Shown piece after piece: positions 21,065 to 32,098 of a DNA stretch of 64,000 bases; positions within the stretch are counted from its first letter, which is position 1, and each line of letters starts with the position of its first letter. The position numbers and the translations under genes were made by a program. The stretch lies in contig JAKOGI010000024.1 of assembly GCA_029747015.1 (NCBI GenBank), forward strand, positions 1,106,001 to 1,170,000, written 5' to 3'. Source of the DNA: Carnegiea gigantea (lineage: Eukaryota; Streptophyta; Magnoliopsida; Caryophyllales; Cactaceae). Under the pieces are notes generated by a model. The model did no database searches and was not told where the DNA came from. It saw only the letters and a program-made list of their open reading frames with translations.

Positions 21065-23682
21065 ACACATCAGGCTCTCCACTATCCTCATGACCCTCCT
21101 CCTCAGAGGCCTCGGCCTCAGCATCCAAGGGGTTAGTTGCCTCATCCCCTGCACCCTCACCCTCGCCAGGAGGAGGAATAAATTCCACTTCCTCAGGGTC
21201 GTGGCCTTCGTCCTTGGCCTGCTGGCGCTCGTCTACGTAGTGGAGGTAGGCCTCAAAATAGCTATCCTCCTGAAATTCCTGAGCTAGCGTCACTATGACT
21301 TTATGCAAATACCCCAAGGTATCAGCACGGCCCTGCTGATAGCCTTGCTCCTTGGCTTAAGCCACCCTCTCAGCCCTCGCGGTCGTTTCAGCCTTGGCCT
21401 TTGCGAGCGCCTCCTCTAGCTGGCACCACAAATACTTCTTTTCGGCTTCTCCGGCGTCCTGATCAGCCTTTAGCTTTTCCCAGCATCGCTGGTACCGAGT
21501 CGCTAGCCCCTCCAGCATTCGGCTCTCCGCCGTGGCTGTCGCCCCCCGAGCGAATGCTTCGGCCATTGTCACCTCCTGCTCGGTGATCTTCGGGGAATCC
21601 GAGGTGCCCAAGATTGCTAAGTCTCAGGACTTAACTAAGTCCTAGACAAGTGAAAACTTGGTCGCAAGATCCGCCTTGATGAAATTGGTGGATGGCAGCT
21701 GGGCGCTCGTGGGAGAACCGCCGACGGCTTGAGAAGCAGCTCCCATGGTCTTAGAGGGGGTTTGTTCCTGGAGGTCGGGGGTATGATCCCCAGTTGATTG
21801 ACTACCAGATTGCCGAGGGACGGACCATCCGGCTCCTACTTCCCCCGCATGGGTAGAGGCGGACGCCGCGGTCTCATCAATGCAGTCCTCATTTCGTTCC
21901 CGCTTGTGGACCGGTAAGTTGATGGCAGGTTTCTTTCCGCGCAGTACTAGAGGGGGTGCCTGCGGTCAAAATAACTTAGTTATATTACTCCAAACCTGGG
22001 ATCACAAGAAAAAGGGGTGAATAAGGTTCTGAAGTGTACCTTCTTGGCTTGTTGGTTGACAAGGCGTTGCCTCTCCTCTTCTCCACGATGCTTGGCGTCA
22101 ACTGCCACTTGCTTCAGAGTGGCATCCCCGGTCTCAAAGACCGTCAATCTCGCCCTCGCTTACTCTACATAAAATAAAAGGGAAGTTCGATCAGAACCAA
22201 ATAGAAAAGTTGACTAACATTGGGATGACCAATACCCTTAGAAAAATTCTTAAGGATCAAAAGGCCCGTCGCGACAACGAAAAAGTCGTTTTCAAAAAAC
22301 TTTAACTTAGGGAGTCAATTCAAAAGTTCTCTATCACTAGACTTGCTCTTCCTCCTCTCAGGGCCCTTCATAAATTATATCGCCTAAGCCATAAACTTCG
22401 GGATGGGCTGGGGCTTATCGTCCTCCCCTATGTAGAATCGGAAATAACGGGCCGTTTTTCTTTCCTTGGCTGTGGGCTCCCCAAAAGGGTTCCTAACAGG
22501 CTTACTCTCATTCTAATCAGGAACGTCTCCACAACCTAACTCTCGATGGACAAATAAGAAGTCATATTTTCAATGCTTCACCTTTGACTTCTTCTCGATA
22601 ACCGTCATGAATCCTAGCCTGTTGTTGAAACAATACCATCCCAGGTCCCTGGTCTCCTTGGGGGCCCTCTGGACGGCATGCACGAGACTAAACGCTTGTG
22701 CCGAGCAGGTGAGGCCGCGTATTTTGCAAGTAGCGATAAAAGAGCAAATGTTGTGCCATGATGTAAGCACAACCTATGCGGGCGCCAGTTCATACTTGTT
22801 CAAAATCTCTTCAATCACCCGGTGAAGAGGAAATCGGAGACTGTAGTTGAGAGCCACACGATAAATAGCTATACATTTGGCAGGCGGCTCATTCACGGTG
22901 GTGTCTGCCTCGGGGATTATGAAGGTGTATCCAGCAGGCAGGAGGCATTGCTTCTTGAGGGTCGTCCTTTTTAGTGTAGGAACGACTTTGGGGTCGGGAA
23001 AGTGACTGCCCGGACCGTCTTACAAGTCCAAGCGGGTTAGGGCCCCTGGGAACTCTGGTCCCTCTGCAACGATCTCTAGAGCCAGTCCTATGGGCAAATG
23101 GCCTTTTCTCTTAAGTATCGACTTACTCGAAGCCGGAAGCCCTTCGTGGGACGAGGAGCTAGTCAACGCCCCGTCCGAGGACGAACCTCTCGACAAGCTG
23201 TCAGAAAAGGAGAAGGAGGTCTCTCCCGAGGTAGAGCTAGTACTAGTGGAGGCCACTTCAGCCCCTGATTTTGATGAGCTTAGGGCAGAATAGGGATTAC
23301 CTTGTGTACCATCGGCCAACAACTCATCTGGAGACATGATGCAGGGGGTAGACTTGGTGTTTGCCATTCTTCGTACCTGAAAATCAGTCATAGAGTTAGC
23401 TATGGTGATCTCCCATGGATATGAGACCTCTACCTCAGGACTGAGGACACTAGGGGTGGAGGAGTACTCGCAACTAGACCACGAGGGAGTGTCTGGTTCC
23501 AAAAGAGGCACCGCGTAGGGAATCTTTGTGGGTTCCCTGCATTAATTCTTTCAGGGAACACCCGCCACCGCCCAACCATCAATAAAGGCCGGGAGGCTAG
23601 GGAATTGCGAATTGCGGCCCTCCACTTGGGGACAGGCTAACCCCTCAGGAACGTCCCCACTAGATGAGCAAGACGATGACAT
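21065..23682 (-). pseudogene. Antisense ORF of the Tat element, Transposase_28-like ('putative gypsy type transposon' domain)
   Basis: Reading starts at the minus-strand ATG 23680-23682 (MSSSCSSSGDVPEG). A Ser-rich N-terminal part follows (23020-23511 is one open stretch). The conserved core includes AGYTFIIPEADTTVNEPPAK, YRVALNYSLRFPLHRVIEEI, SWHNICSFIATC and DLGWYCFNNRLGFMTVIEKK (about 22570-22960). This matches the Pfam Transposase_28 pattern as I recall it. The far end is an Ala/Glu-rich coiled-coil-like stretch (21357-21611) and an acidic C-terminus with HYVDERQQAKDEGHDPEEVE (to about 21065). Several stops and shifts, some possibly introns, interrupt it. A TATA box lies about 260 bp upstream. 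Function is unknown; such antisense ORFs recur in Tat elements. Confidence 0.8.
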
Positions 23683-23942
23683 AATTTACAAGTATAATAA
23701 ACAATGCTTCGAAGAGGTACGAGGGTGTACCTGCGGAAGATGAAGATTCAAGGAGGTTGTTTAAAGATGAGGATGAATACTCAAGCAAAGCCTTCAAAGA
23801 TACAAGGGGGGAGCTTGAGACACTACAATGAATTTGAATGCAAAATAGGAAAGGGGGGTAGAGCCTATTTCTCTAGAAATCGTTTCTCTGTAGGTGGTTG
23901 AAGTACGAGATGAGCAGATGACCCTTTCTGCCAAATCCTCAC

Positions 23943-23952
23943 CCTTATATAG
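23943..23952 (-). promoter_or_regulatory. TATA-like box for the antisense ORF
   Basis: The minus strand reads CTATATAAGG, about 260 bp upstream of the antisense ATG at 23682. It lies just inside the second minisatellite array. Position and sequence are as expected for a plant core promoter; activity is inferred. Confidence 0.5.
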
Positions 23953-24074
23953 AGCAAGGAGGCAGGACACACCTCTCGAGAATACCCAACAGGCAGAACC
24001 CTTCCCAACTGAGACACATGATGACTTGTTATCACCTCGTCATTAGTAAGAAACCCTAGACCTCGGGGGAGAAT

Positions 24075-24675
24075 GGGTCTCTGAGTGCACTCCCTGACGA
24101 CCAGTCGCTATCTGCCTAGCCCCAAGAGTTGGGGGGTCCTTGAGCATGGCCTTATGGCTGGTCGCTACACTCTTAGCCCTAGTGGGGGCTAAGGGTCTAT
24201 AAGCACGGCCTTATGGCCGGCGCTACACTTTTAACCTCAAGGGTCCATGAGCATGGCCTTATGTCCGGTCGCTACACTCTTAGCCCCAATGGGAGCTAAG
24301 GGTCCATGAGCAGGGCCTTATGGTCGGTCGCTACACTTTTAGTCCCAGTGGGGGCTAAGGGTCCGTGAACACGGCTTTATGGCCGGACGCTACACTCCTG
24401 GCCCCAATAGGGGCTTAAGATCTATGAGCACGGCCTAAGGGCTGGCCACTACACCTTTTAGTCGGTTGTTATACTCTTAGCCCCATTTGGAGCTAAAAGG
24501 ATCCCAAAGTAGGTCCTAGGGCCGAGCGCTCCACTCAGCCCCAGTAGGAGCTAAGGACCTCAGAGCATGCTCTGTGGCCGATCGCCACACGTTTAGCCCT
24601 TGTGGTGTCTAAGAGTTCCAGAGCACAGCCTCACTATCAGTCGCTATATTCCTAACCCTAGCGGGGGTTAGTGGT
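24075..24675. repeat. 59-bp minisatellite array 2, about 10 degenerate copies
   Basis: Same unit as at 20191-20810 (GGCCTTATGGCCGG, CGCTACACTCTTAGCCCC, GGGGCTAAGGGTC) but more diverged, with partial units. It lies between the promoter side of the Transposase_28-like antisense ORF and the 3' end of the small antisense ORF array, so the two arrays bracket that ORF. Confidence 0.92.
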
Positions 24676-24804
24676 CACAACATGTGCACGCAAACAAACA
24701 GAACAAAGAGGCGAGTCGTAAGAGGATATTTTATTGTAACAGCCGAATCAATACATAGTTTTCCTGCAAGCACAAAAGGCAAGTACATATGGAAGCCCCT
24801 ATGC

Positions 24805-25263
24805 CTACTCCTCGTCACTTGACATAGGAGAAGCATCACCTAAACCCGAGGCCTCCACAGGACCGCTAGAGGATGCAAGGTTAGCGGGCGGGTTCATAGG
24901 GCGCAAAATACAGGCTCCCCTGAGCCTGTACTCGACGTTCTCGAACCAAAACTCGAAGGGACCCCAATGCAGCTGCTGCAGGGCCCACATCAGGCACTTC
25001 GCTGAGATTCTGTATGTGATACCCCGCTCCGCAACCTCCTTTACGACCATGGCGTAAAAGATCGCTTGCACCATCTCGAGCGTGTTAGAGTCCTGAGCGT
25101 ACTGCGTAGCCACACTAAGGTCGAAACTCAAACAGAGGATGAGGTGATCCTCAGGGAGGGGCCTCGGGTGCTCGGCCGAGGTCTCCATCGGCAGCCATTG
25201 AAAGGTTTCTCGAGCGTATTTGGTCGCCATCTCGATGCTAGTGAAATTCAGAAAGAGAACCAT
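24805..25263 (-). CDS. Small antisense ORF, array member A (unknown function)
   Basis: The best preserved of five tandem paralogues: 152 aa from ATG 25263. Shared blocks in order: an N-terminal F-x-S-x-E-M-A-x-K-Y-A-R region (FTSIEMATKYARETFQW), PRPLPEDHLILCLSFDLSVA, EMVQAIFYAMVV, a leucine-rich segment ending LHWGPFEFWFENVEYRLRGA, and an acidic end SSDEE-stop. Minus-strand TATA-like TATAAAGAGG lies about 90 bp upstream (25351-25360). An AATAAAAT signal sits about 70 bp downstream (24728-24735). I do not recognise the family. No signal peptide or membrane segment is evident. It lies antisense inside the Tat element and could be an element accessory gene or a captured, amplified host gene. Confidence 0.6.
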   Translation of the reverse strand: MVLFLNFTSIEMATKYARETFQWLPMETSAEHPRPLPEDHLILCLSFDLSVATQYAQDSNTLEMVQAIFYAMVVKEVAERGITYRISAKCLMWALQQLHWGPFEFWFENVEYRLRGACILRPMNPPANLASSSGPVEASGLGDASPMSSDEE

Positions 25264-25595
25264 TTCTTTCTGCTTTCCCTCTCTTCTCTAAAGGATTGGA
25301 GAATGGGCAGGAGGTGACATGACAAAGAAAGACTCGTTGCCCTCTTTATAGGGAAGGAAGCAGCCCGGAGTACACTGCCTTTCCCGAGGCATCCATCAAC
25401 TAGTCCACCTTCGAAATGTGGCACTTACAAAAAGGGACCCCATTCATGAAAATAATAAAAGTAAAGGATAAGCAATGAAGGCGAAGAATTGTCTGCTTCT
25501 GAAAGAAAAAGAGGGCGGTATTTTATTAGCAAGATCTGTGATTACACACAACCCTCCTCATAGGGGGAACATACAAGGGGAGGGGAATCTTAATA

Positions 25596-26035
25596 CTACT
25601 CCTCGTTCGCTCGACAGGGGGGCACGTCCCTCCGTCTTGAAGTCACCGTTGGGCCTGGCCGAGGGCTATACACCGTCTCCACCGGGCGAGGGCACTTGGG
25701 CATCTTTAAGCTTGTCCTTTAGAGACAACAGCCACACTTCAATGATGTCCCATCTCAGCTTCCGTAAGTCCAACATCAGGCTCACCCCAGTCTCCCTCCT
25801 AATGAGCCTCAGCTTTGCTGCGTCATTGATCACCATGGCATAAAAGATGGCCTGTACCATCTCAGGGATATGGGCAGCATGTGCAAATTGCATTGAAACA
25901 ATATGGTCGATCTCGGGACAGTAGGTCATGAAATGCAAAGGGAGCAAGTTTGGACGAAGGCTTGATGTTTCCCTCACGGACCAGCGAAGGTTGTCCTTAA
26001 CATACTCCGCCACCTGTACGGTGTCACCAAAGGAA
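25596..26035 (-). pseudogene. Small antisense ORF, array member B (broken)
   Basis: A paralogue of member A. It carries VAEYVKDNLRWSVRETSSL, LPLHFMTYCPEIDHIVSMQF, EMVQAIFYAMVIND and LRWDIIEVWLLSLKDKLKDA. It lacks an ATG at the expected place (the frame enters through SSFGDTVQVAEY) and has no upstream TATA. It stops early at 25666; a shifted frame reaches the shared acidic end at 25596-25598. Its start abuts member C only about 430 bp from C's start, against 770-830 bp elsewhere, so a deletion probably removed C's tail and B's promoter. AATAAAAT lies at 25520-25527. Confidence 0.55.
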
Positions 26036-26049
26036 GAAAAGGAGGTCGT

Positions 26050-26466
26050 CCTCCCTCTTTAGGGACCGCCGGCTAACATCGTGTTTGTCGAAGGATCGGC
26101 TGGATGAGAGGCCTGAGCTCGTTGGAGCCTTCAGGCATTGTCCCCGAGCCATGCTTCCACAGAGCCCCAGTTCAACTTTCGCATGGCCTACATTATGCAG
26201 TCCATGGTAAGCCTGCATGAAAGGCCCAACTCAATGGGGTCATCTATAATCATGGTGTAAAAGATTATCTGCACCATCTCTGGGGTGTTGGAATCGCGAG
26301 CATATCCCGTCGCCACCTCAAGGTTGAAATGGGGACAGAGGCTGTGGTAGTCCAATGGAAGCGGCTTAGGGCCAGGAGCCGAGGGATCCCTTAACGACCA
26401 TCGAAAGTGGTCACGGACGTACTTGGCTGCCTGTTCCGTGCTGGCGAAATTGGGAAAGAGCTTCAT
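26050..26466 (-). pseudogene. Small antisense ORF, array member C (broken)
   Basis: A paralogue with start at ATG 26466: MKLFPNFASTEQAAKYVRDH, FRWSLRDPSAPGPKPLPLDY, HSLCPHFNLEVATGYARDSN, EMVQIIFYTMIIDD. A stop at 26188-26190 precedes the shared AMRKLNWGSVEAWLGDNA block, which continues in the same frame. A TATA-like TTTATAAAAG lies about 70-85 bp upstream on the minus strand (around 26538-26547). The 3' end runs into member B without its own AATAAA-like signal. Confidence 0.55.
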
Positions 26467-26827
26467 TTTCAATTTCTCTCTCTTCTCACTTTTCGTCCGC
26501 AAGGGAAAGTATGAAGTTCTATGAGCATCTCATCTTCTTTTATAAAGAGAAGAGACCGATGTCCAAGGAGGTGCAACCCCCGACGATACAGCAAGCCACT
26601 CCGACCTCGCCACGTAGCTTCTACAACTTGGAATCCTGACCAAAAGTAAAATGCAAACATTTTTGTGGCCCTAGAGCTCATCATTCAACACAAAGTGCAA
26701 TGTATAGCGGGAAGGAAACAGTTCTCTATGACAAAGAAATGCCATTTTATTATCAAAAGCACCCACGAGGGGCAGCCCAAGGAAAGAAAGGGGATGATAC
26801 AAGAGACAATCTAAGATAAAACTAAGG

Positions 26828-27296
26828 CTACTCCTCGTCACTAGAGGGGGCAAGGGGCTATTTGATCCCGAGCTCTCTTCCTGACCGTACGAAGGACCAC
26901 GGACCTCCACTGCGATGAGCCATTGCCAAAGCTGCGCTTCTCTTAGTTCGCGATCGACACGACTCATCCAGGCCTCAAAACTTGACCACCTCAAACCCAC
27001 CAGGGCCGACTTCAGGCTGGTGGCCGACTGCAGGCCTTCGGCCATAAAACCATGTACCATATATAACTCTACGGCTCGTTCAATAACATGGAATAGAATA
27101 TCGCCTGCATCATTTCAGAGAGCTCAAAGTCGATCACCGCTCCCTCAGCCTCGGGCAATAAAAAGCATGGACATAGGACGTGATAATCTTGGGGAAAGGG
27201 GTGAGGCGGACGTGTAGCTCTCCTCCAGCGCCAGATAAAGGACTGCCTCACATAGTCAGCCATCTCGCTGGTGTTGTAGAGGGAAGGAAATGCCAT
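26828..27296 (-). pseudogene. Small antisense ORF, array member D (frameshifted)
   Basis: A paralogue with start at ATG 27296: MAFPSLYNTSEMADYVRQSF, FPQDYHVLCPCFLLPEAEGA, EMMQAIFYSMLLNEP, then a stop at 27069. A frameshift leads to LKSALVGLRWSSFEAWMSRV and the acidic SSDEE-stop end (26828-26830), the same terminal motif as member A. TATA-like CTATAAATAC lies about 115-125 bp upstream (about 27410-27420). AATAAAAT lies at 26744-26751, about 80 bp past the stop. Confidence 0.55.
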
Positions 27297-27734
27297 ATTG
27301 AAAGGGGAAATGGGCGTACCGATCATTCTTTGTCCTCCCTCCTCTCCCGTTGTACCGCTTCCTCCCGAAGGATGGATACCTGAACATCATGTATAGGAGT
27401 ATGAAGTTGTATTTATAGAGGGGGCGTAGGGAGAGTTGGGAGACAGGGAGATACTCCCAAAAGCCTAATGGCCAACTCATTTCAGCCACGTTGCCATCTA
27501 GTCAGCACAAATTGAGACCAGCACAAACCAAGTAATGACTATTTAGGAAGGCATGAAAGCACTGCATTTTCATTACTGTCAATATAGGTGATAAAAAAAA
27601 GAAAGAAAAAGAAAAAGGAAAAGCTAGTGGGGGGAGAGGTCGCGCGTTCAGGGGCTTAATGGCCTCACCCCTGTTTGTCATCGTCAAAGGGGGAGGCCGC
27701 CCCTTCACTGGCTGAGCCCTCACCCTCTAACTCC

Positions 27735-28119
27735 ACCTCTGAGCCCTCTTCCTGTGAGCCGGCTCTTGAAGTTTCCTCTAGTGTCGCCTTCATCCGGAAT
27801 TGGGTTTCGAAAATTCAAAGGTGCTCCAACGAAGCTCAGTGAGGGCTGACTCCAACGTTCGAAGCGCTCGCTCGTGCAAGACCTCAAGCATTTCGGCCTC
27901 ATTCAGAAGCATTGCATAAAAGATTACCTAGGGCAGCTCTAGGAGTCCATAGCCCTCGACAGCCCCCTCGGCCACGGCCAGCTCATAGCTCGGGTATAAG
28001 GCCTAAAAGTCTTTCGGGAGAGGCGACGGGGGAAAGGCAGCCCCATGCCGGTTCCATGCAAAGTGGCGGACAACGTACTCAGCCATCTCCTTAGTACTGA
28101 GGGAGCATGGGAAAACCAT
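27735..28119 (-). pseudogene. Small antisense ORF, array member E (broken)
   Basis: A paralogue nearest the 3' LTR, start at ATG 28119: MVFPCSLSTKEMAEYVVRHF, AWNRHGAAFPPSPLPKDF then a stop, ALYPSYELAVAEGAVEGYG, a stop before VIFYAMLLNEAEM, and ALTELRWSTFEF. Two in-frame stops and a late frameshift disable it. The predicted end is acidic (EEGSEVELEGEG in one frame). Minus-strand TATA-like GTATAAAGGG lies about 70-80 bp upstream (about 28188-28197). A degenerate AATGAAAAT lies at 27566-27574. Confidence 0.5.
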
Positions 28120-28377
28120 GGAAAGAATGCCGGATAACGATCGTTACGGAAAAATAGAGAATGGATCACCCCCTCCTCGGCAGTTGCCCTTTATACTTGT
28201 GAAGAAGGCAGTATCCTAAAACTGCCGTCTAAGTCTCGAAACTTGCCCAACTATAGTCGGTGGCCAGAGGGTAGTCCGTTACAAGGGCCCGGGATGCATG
28301 CCGACCATGGATAGTTCACCACGTTCTACCTGACTACTCGCCTAACTCGACGTGCAGGTGAAATGTGGGGGGCTAAG

Positions 28378-28841
28378 TGATTGGAAAAAATCCAATTTTT
28401 CCTAAATGGGCACATCCAAGTTAGACCTGTAGACAAGGCCCATACCTTGAATAATGGGCCCTACGACGCAACCCTAGGGGCTCCCCCTAGGGCCCTTCTA
28501 TGCTGAGACCGGCGCCCCATGCGGGTGTTTCAAGTAAGATTGCTATTCTACCCCTTTACCGAAGGGGCTATAAATATTTACATATCCTCCTCAGGAAAGG
28601 AGTTGGCAGTCTAATACATTGAACTCATATTGCATTCTCTTTCTTTTGACCTTCGATTTGGACCTCGACTGACTTGACCATCGGAGAGGCGTTTCTAGGT
28701 CCACAATCCGGGGGTGCCTTTTTTGCAGGTTAGATCATTCGGAGAAGAGGATGTCAGATGTTGCGTCCGAGCTGTCAGATAAATCCGTTCCTTGATCCCA
28801 CGCCATCATCAACACTACTTCAGAAGAATCCTCCGGAATCA
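28378..28841 (+). repeat. 3' LTR of the Tat gypsy element
   Basis: 464 bp beginning TGATTGGAAAAAA and ending GGAATCA. Preceded by a purine-rich tract (GTGGGGGGCTAAG, 28365-28377) that would prime plus-strand synthesis. CTATAAATATTTAC marks the TATA box near 28569. Confidence 0.9.
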
Positions 28842-29508
28842 CCCCCGAAAGCACATATTGGTGTCCAAAATCCATTTAATTTTTACGTTGGCTCCCTCTC
28901 CCTCTCCCTCTGGTAAAGATGTACGAATTCAAAGGATGCACTTGTGCAGAACATTTGAAGTTCTACAGTAAAAGAAGTTATGAATTGTAGTTTAGTTATT
29001 ATGTTAAATTATGTTTCATTGATATAGTACAAAATATTTAATCTTAAATTTTTAACGTGGAGATGGTATGTTCTTATACGCGTGTAACCGGGCTTTTATA
29101 TTTTGTTAGTAAAAATAATACGTAGCTATTTTGGAATCTGAAATTAAATTATGCATTTCATAAAATCTAACAATAAAGAAAATTATTGTACCAGTCCTCA
29201 ATAGCAGTAATAAAGATCCTTCAACACAAACTTGATTTGTATTTTTTACTCCTACTTCAAACCATGCAAATAGCAAATTATTTATGTATTACACATATCC
29301 ATCAAAAAACAATTCATTAGTTTCTGACAAACACTTACCATATAATATAAAACTCATAAAATGTATTTGTTTTCTGTCAATAATAAATGAGTAAGCATTC
29401 AAAACTAATTATTTTTGATGTATACGTATTTAGTTTTAACAATCTTGTAATTACTTTTTGAACTATTTATAATTAGATCCTAATTATACAATACCCCTAA
29501 TCTCTAAG

Positions 29509-29765
29509 CCCGTGTTCCGCACAAGTTGTTCAAAATTTTTAGTTAAAATATTTTTAGAAATATTAGATTTAATCTTATAATTTAAATTTGTAGAAATAAT
29601 AATATTAACATATCAATAATTTATTTTATTTATCCCGTGCTACGCACGGGTTATTCTAGATTTTTAGTTAAAATATTCTTAAAAATATTATAATTATTCT
29701 TATAATTTAAATTTGTAGGAATAATAATATTAATATATGAGTAATTTATTTTCTAACATATGAGT
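29509..29765. repeat. 125-bp tandem duplication with GC-rich palindrome
   Basis: Two imperfect copies start at 29509 and 29634, each beginning CCCGTG and continuing into ATTTTTAGTTAAAATATT. The second copy keeps a perfect inverted repeat, CCCGTGC-TAC-GCACGGG, in otherwise AT-rich DNA. It could be the end of a small mobile element; the family is not assigned. Confidence 0.6.
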
Positions 29766-29914
29766 AATTTATTTTCTTTTTGTCTTCATTGAAGTAGTTG
29801 AAAAGGTAGTATTCATTGTGATGATTTTAACTTGTATATTTTTAAATTTTTTGTTTTTAAATAAAGTCTTAATAAATACCTAAGAGACATGTATTATAAC
29901 CGCATCGTTTGCAC

Positions 29915-29916
<2 letters not shown>

Positions 29917-29961
<45 letters not shown>
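29917..29961. repeat. (AT)n microsatellite
   Basis: About 22 uninterrupted AT dinucleotides. Confidence 0.97.
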
Positions 29962-29964
<3 letters not shown>

Positions 29965-31203
29965 TGTAATCCGAATATAACTTACGTGTCATGTTCAAAA
30001 TTCATCTCCTTTGATTTGTCAATTCGCGTCGGGCTTTTCTTATTTTTCAATTTTTTTGGGTCTGTCCTATACGGTTAGATCCTCGTCATCCTTCCCGTGT
30101 TTTTATTATCATTCCGTTGTCTTGCTCAGGGAATTGTGTGGAATGCTACACTTGATAGGGATTTACTTTATTTTTATATGATGATATTATAGGTGAAACT
30201 TGTGATAGAAGGATTATCTAAGATGTATTACTTAAATGGATATATCATTAAAAAAATATCATTCCTTTGTCTTTAGCGATGGTTAGTGACTAAATCCATT
30301 GCTATGGAAATATATCTAACAGAAGCCCATAATGTTAGAAATGAAACATTATTGATGTATTTTACAAATCATAAAGTATTTTGCGAATATGGTGTTAACC
30401 TTTGAAGGCAGTATGTTTTAAAAAAATTTAATGTCAAGTTTGAGTCAAGTCCAAATATGACTTAGTTTGATCAAATTTTTAATTAATTTCAATAAACGTC
30501 TATAACTTCTTATGCTCATATTTACCTTAGATATAGTAATTATAATAATATCATTCTTATTCACAAATCACATTTTTATATTTATACTTTCTAATTTTGC
30601 CACATCCAAAAATAATTTTCTACCTACATAGAAAAGATTAAATTTTACCCCATCAAGTATCTTTGGTGGTAAACTACTACTTCTATAGTACAAAAAAATT
30701 ATTCCTCTTAAAACTAAGAGTTATATTATTATGAAATATAAATACAATTGCTGTTTCAAAGAGGGAAGATTAGAACAGGGAAAGTATTAAAAAGTCCGTA
30801 AAAAGATAGGTCTACCAGGTCTACTACTTGTAGGCCTTGATGACCTCAGCTACCAAAATAGATGTCTGGGTCACTCATTAGCCCCGACATTGGGAGGCCC
30901 GTGATCCAGAAACAAGGCCCGCGGTCTAAGCTGCACGCGTCATTGCGGAGCTGGGCCACTTGCCCGTAAGGCCGGCCGGTGCTGGTGATCCGCCCACAGC
31001 CCAATTGTTCTTTTTTTTTTTTTGAGCCAGCTCTGCTCCAAAACGACGTCATTTTGAAGCGAGGGGAGGCTTTTTTTTTTTTTTGGTCTGACGCGTGTTC
31101 CGAAGCAAAAAAAAGGAAAAATCTGTGCTCACAGTAGCCGTTGGGTTTTAGCCATTGCTCAACGGCTACTTTGAGCCTTTTTTTTTTTTGGGTTTAATTT
31201 TCC

Positions 31204-31212
31204 TCTATAAAT
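31204..31212 (+). promoter_or_regulatory. TATA box of the Harbinger element
   Basis: CTATAAATA about 0.9 kb upstream of the ORF1 start. It is followed by a purine-rich leader that may contain a 5' UTR intron. Confidence 0.45.
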
Positions 31213-32098
31213 ATCCATGTGTAGTTTGTGTAAATTTACATTCAAAAAAATCAAAACCTCTCTCTCCCTTACATTGTTGATTGTTTTGAAGAGGTGGAAA
31301 AAGTTGGGTTAAAGGAAGAAAGAAGTAGAGAAGAAAGAAATTTGGGTTGTTGTAAGTATTTATGTTTGTTTAATTTGTATATTTGTATTAATATTTAATT
31401 TGGTGAATTTGTTTAGTAATACCCCTATCTTTTGTATTTGACTTGTTTGTTTGTAGTAATATTATTTAAAATTGGTCCAATTTTTATAATAAAAAATGAC
31501 AATTAAAGGTTATGCATTTGTTTGTTAATTATAGCTAACTTTAGCTCATACATAATATTATACATATGTTTTGAATTAAATTGTTTGTCAATTTATGTTT
31601 TGTGGGAAACTTTAGCACATATATATGTTTAAGTAAATTAGTTTATGGTTAATATTATACATAAGTTGAAGTAAGTTAGTTTGTTGTTCATTGAAATGAG
31701 GTGGGAAAGTTTAACACACATGCATAAAGAATTTATTTGCCACATGTTAGAAATTTTGGTGTTTATTATGATGTATATGCGTTATGTTCATTAAATTTGA
31801 TAAGCTAAGAAAGATTTAAACTTTTGATAATATACCGAACAAATGTGAATGTAATGTCATGCTTAAAATTGTACTCGTAATATAATGCCGTAAATATCGA
31901 TAATTATAAGTTTAGTTTTTTTTAATTTTGGTGTTTCATAAGATCATGCTTAAAATTGTAATGTGATGTATGAGTTATTTTCCTTAAGTTTAACATGTTA
32001 GGAAAGAACTAATGGAAAAAATGTAAATTTTAGGAAATGGTGCAACTTATAACCCCCCAAAAAAATGTTTCATGTATGTAAGTATCATTTGTGGCCAT

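Larger units (their letters stand above)
13974..28841 (+). mobile_element. Ty3/gypsy Tat-lineage LTR retrotransposon with antisense ORFs
   Basis: 14.9 kb between LTRs 13974-14457 and 28378-28841, flanked by GCCCC (13969-13973) and CCCCC (28842-28846), a 4/5-matching target duplication. Plus-strand order: gag, protease, RT, RNase H, a second RNase H, integrase. Two RNase H domains are diagnostic of the Tat clade. Pol ends near 20060. A further 8.3 kb holds two arrays of a 59-bp minisatellite (20191-20810 and 24075-24675) and a large antisense coding region. A 3' antisense ORF plus tandem repeats are known from Tat elements such as Retand and Grande. The many stops and frameshifts in gag-pol make it non-autonomous now. 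Confidence 0.92.
28847..30877. other. AT-rich intergenic DNA
   Basis: No gene seen. Contains a 125-bp tandem duplication with a CCCGTGC...GCACGGG palindrome (29509-29765) and an (AT)n microsatellite (29917-29961). Confidence 0.6.
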
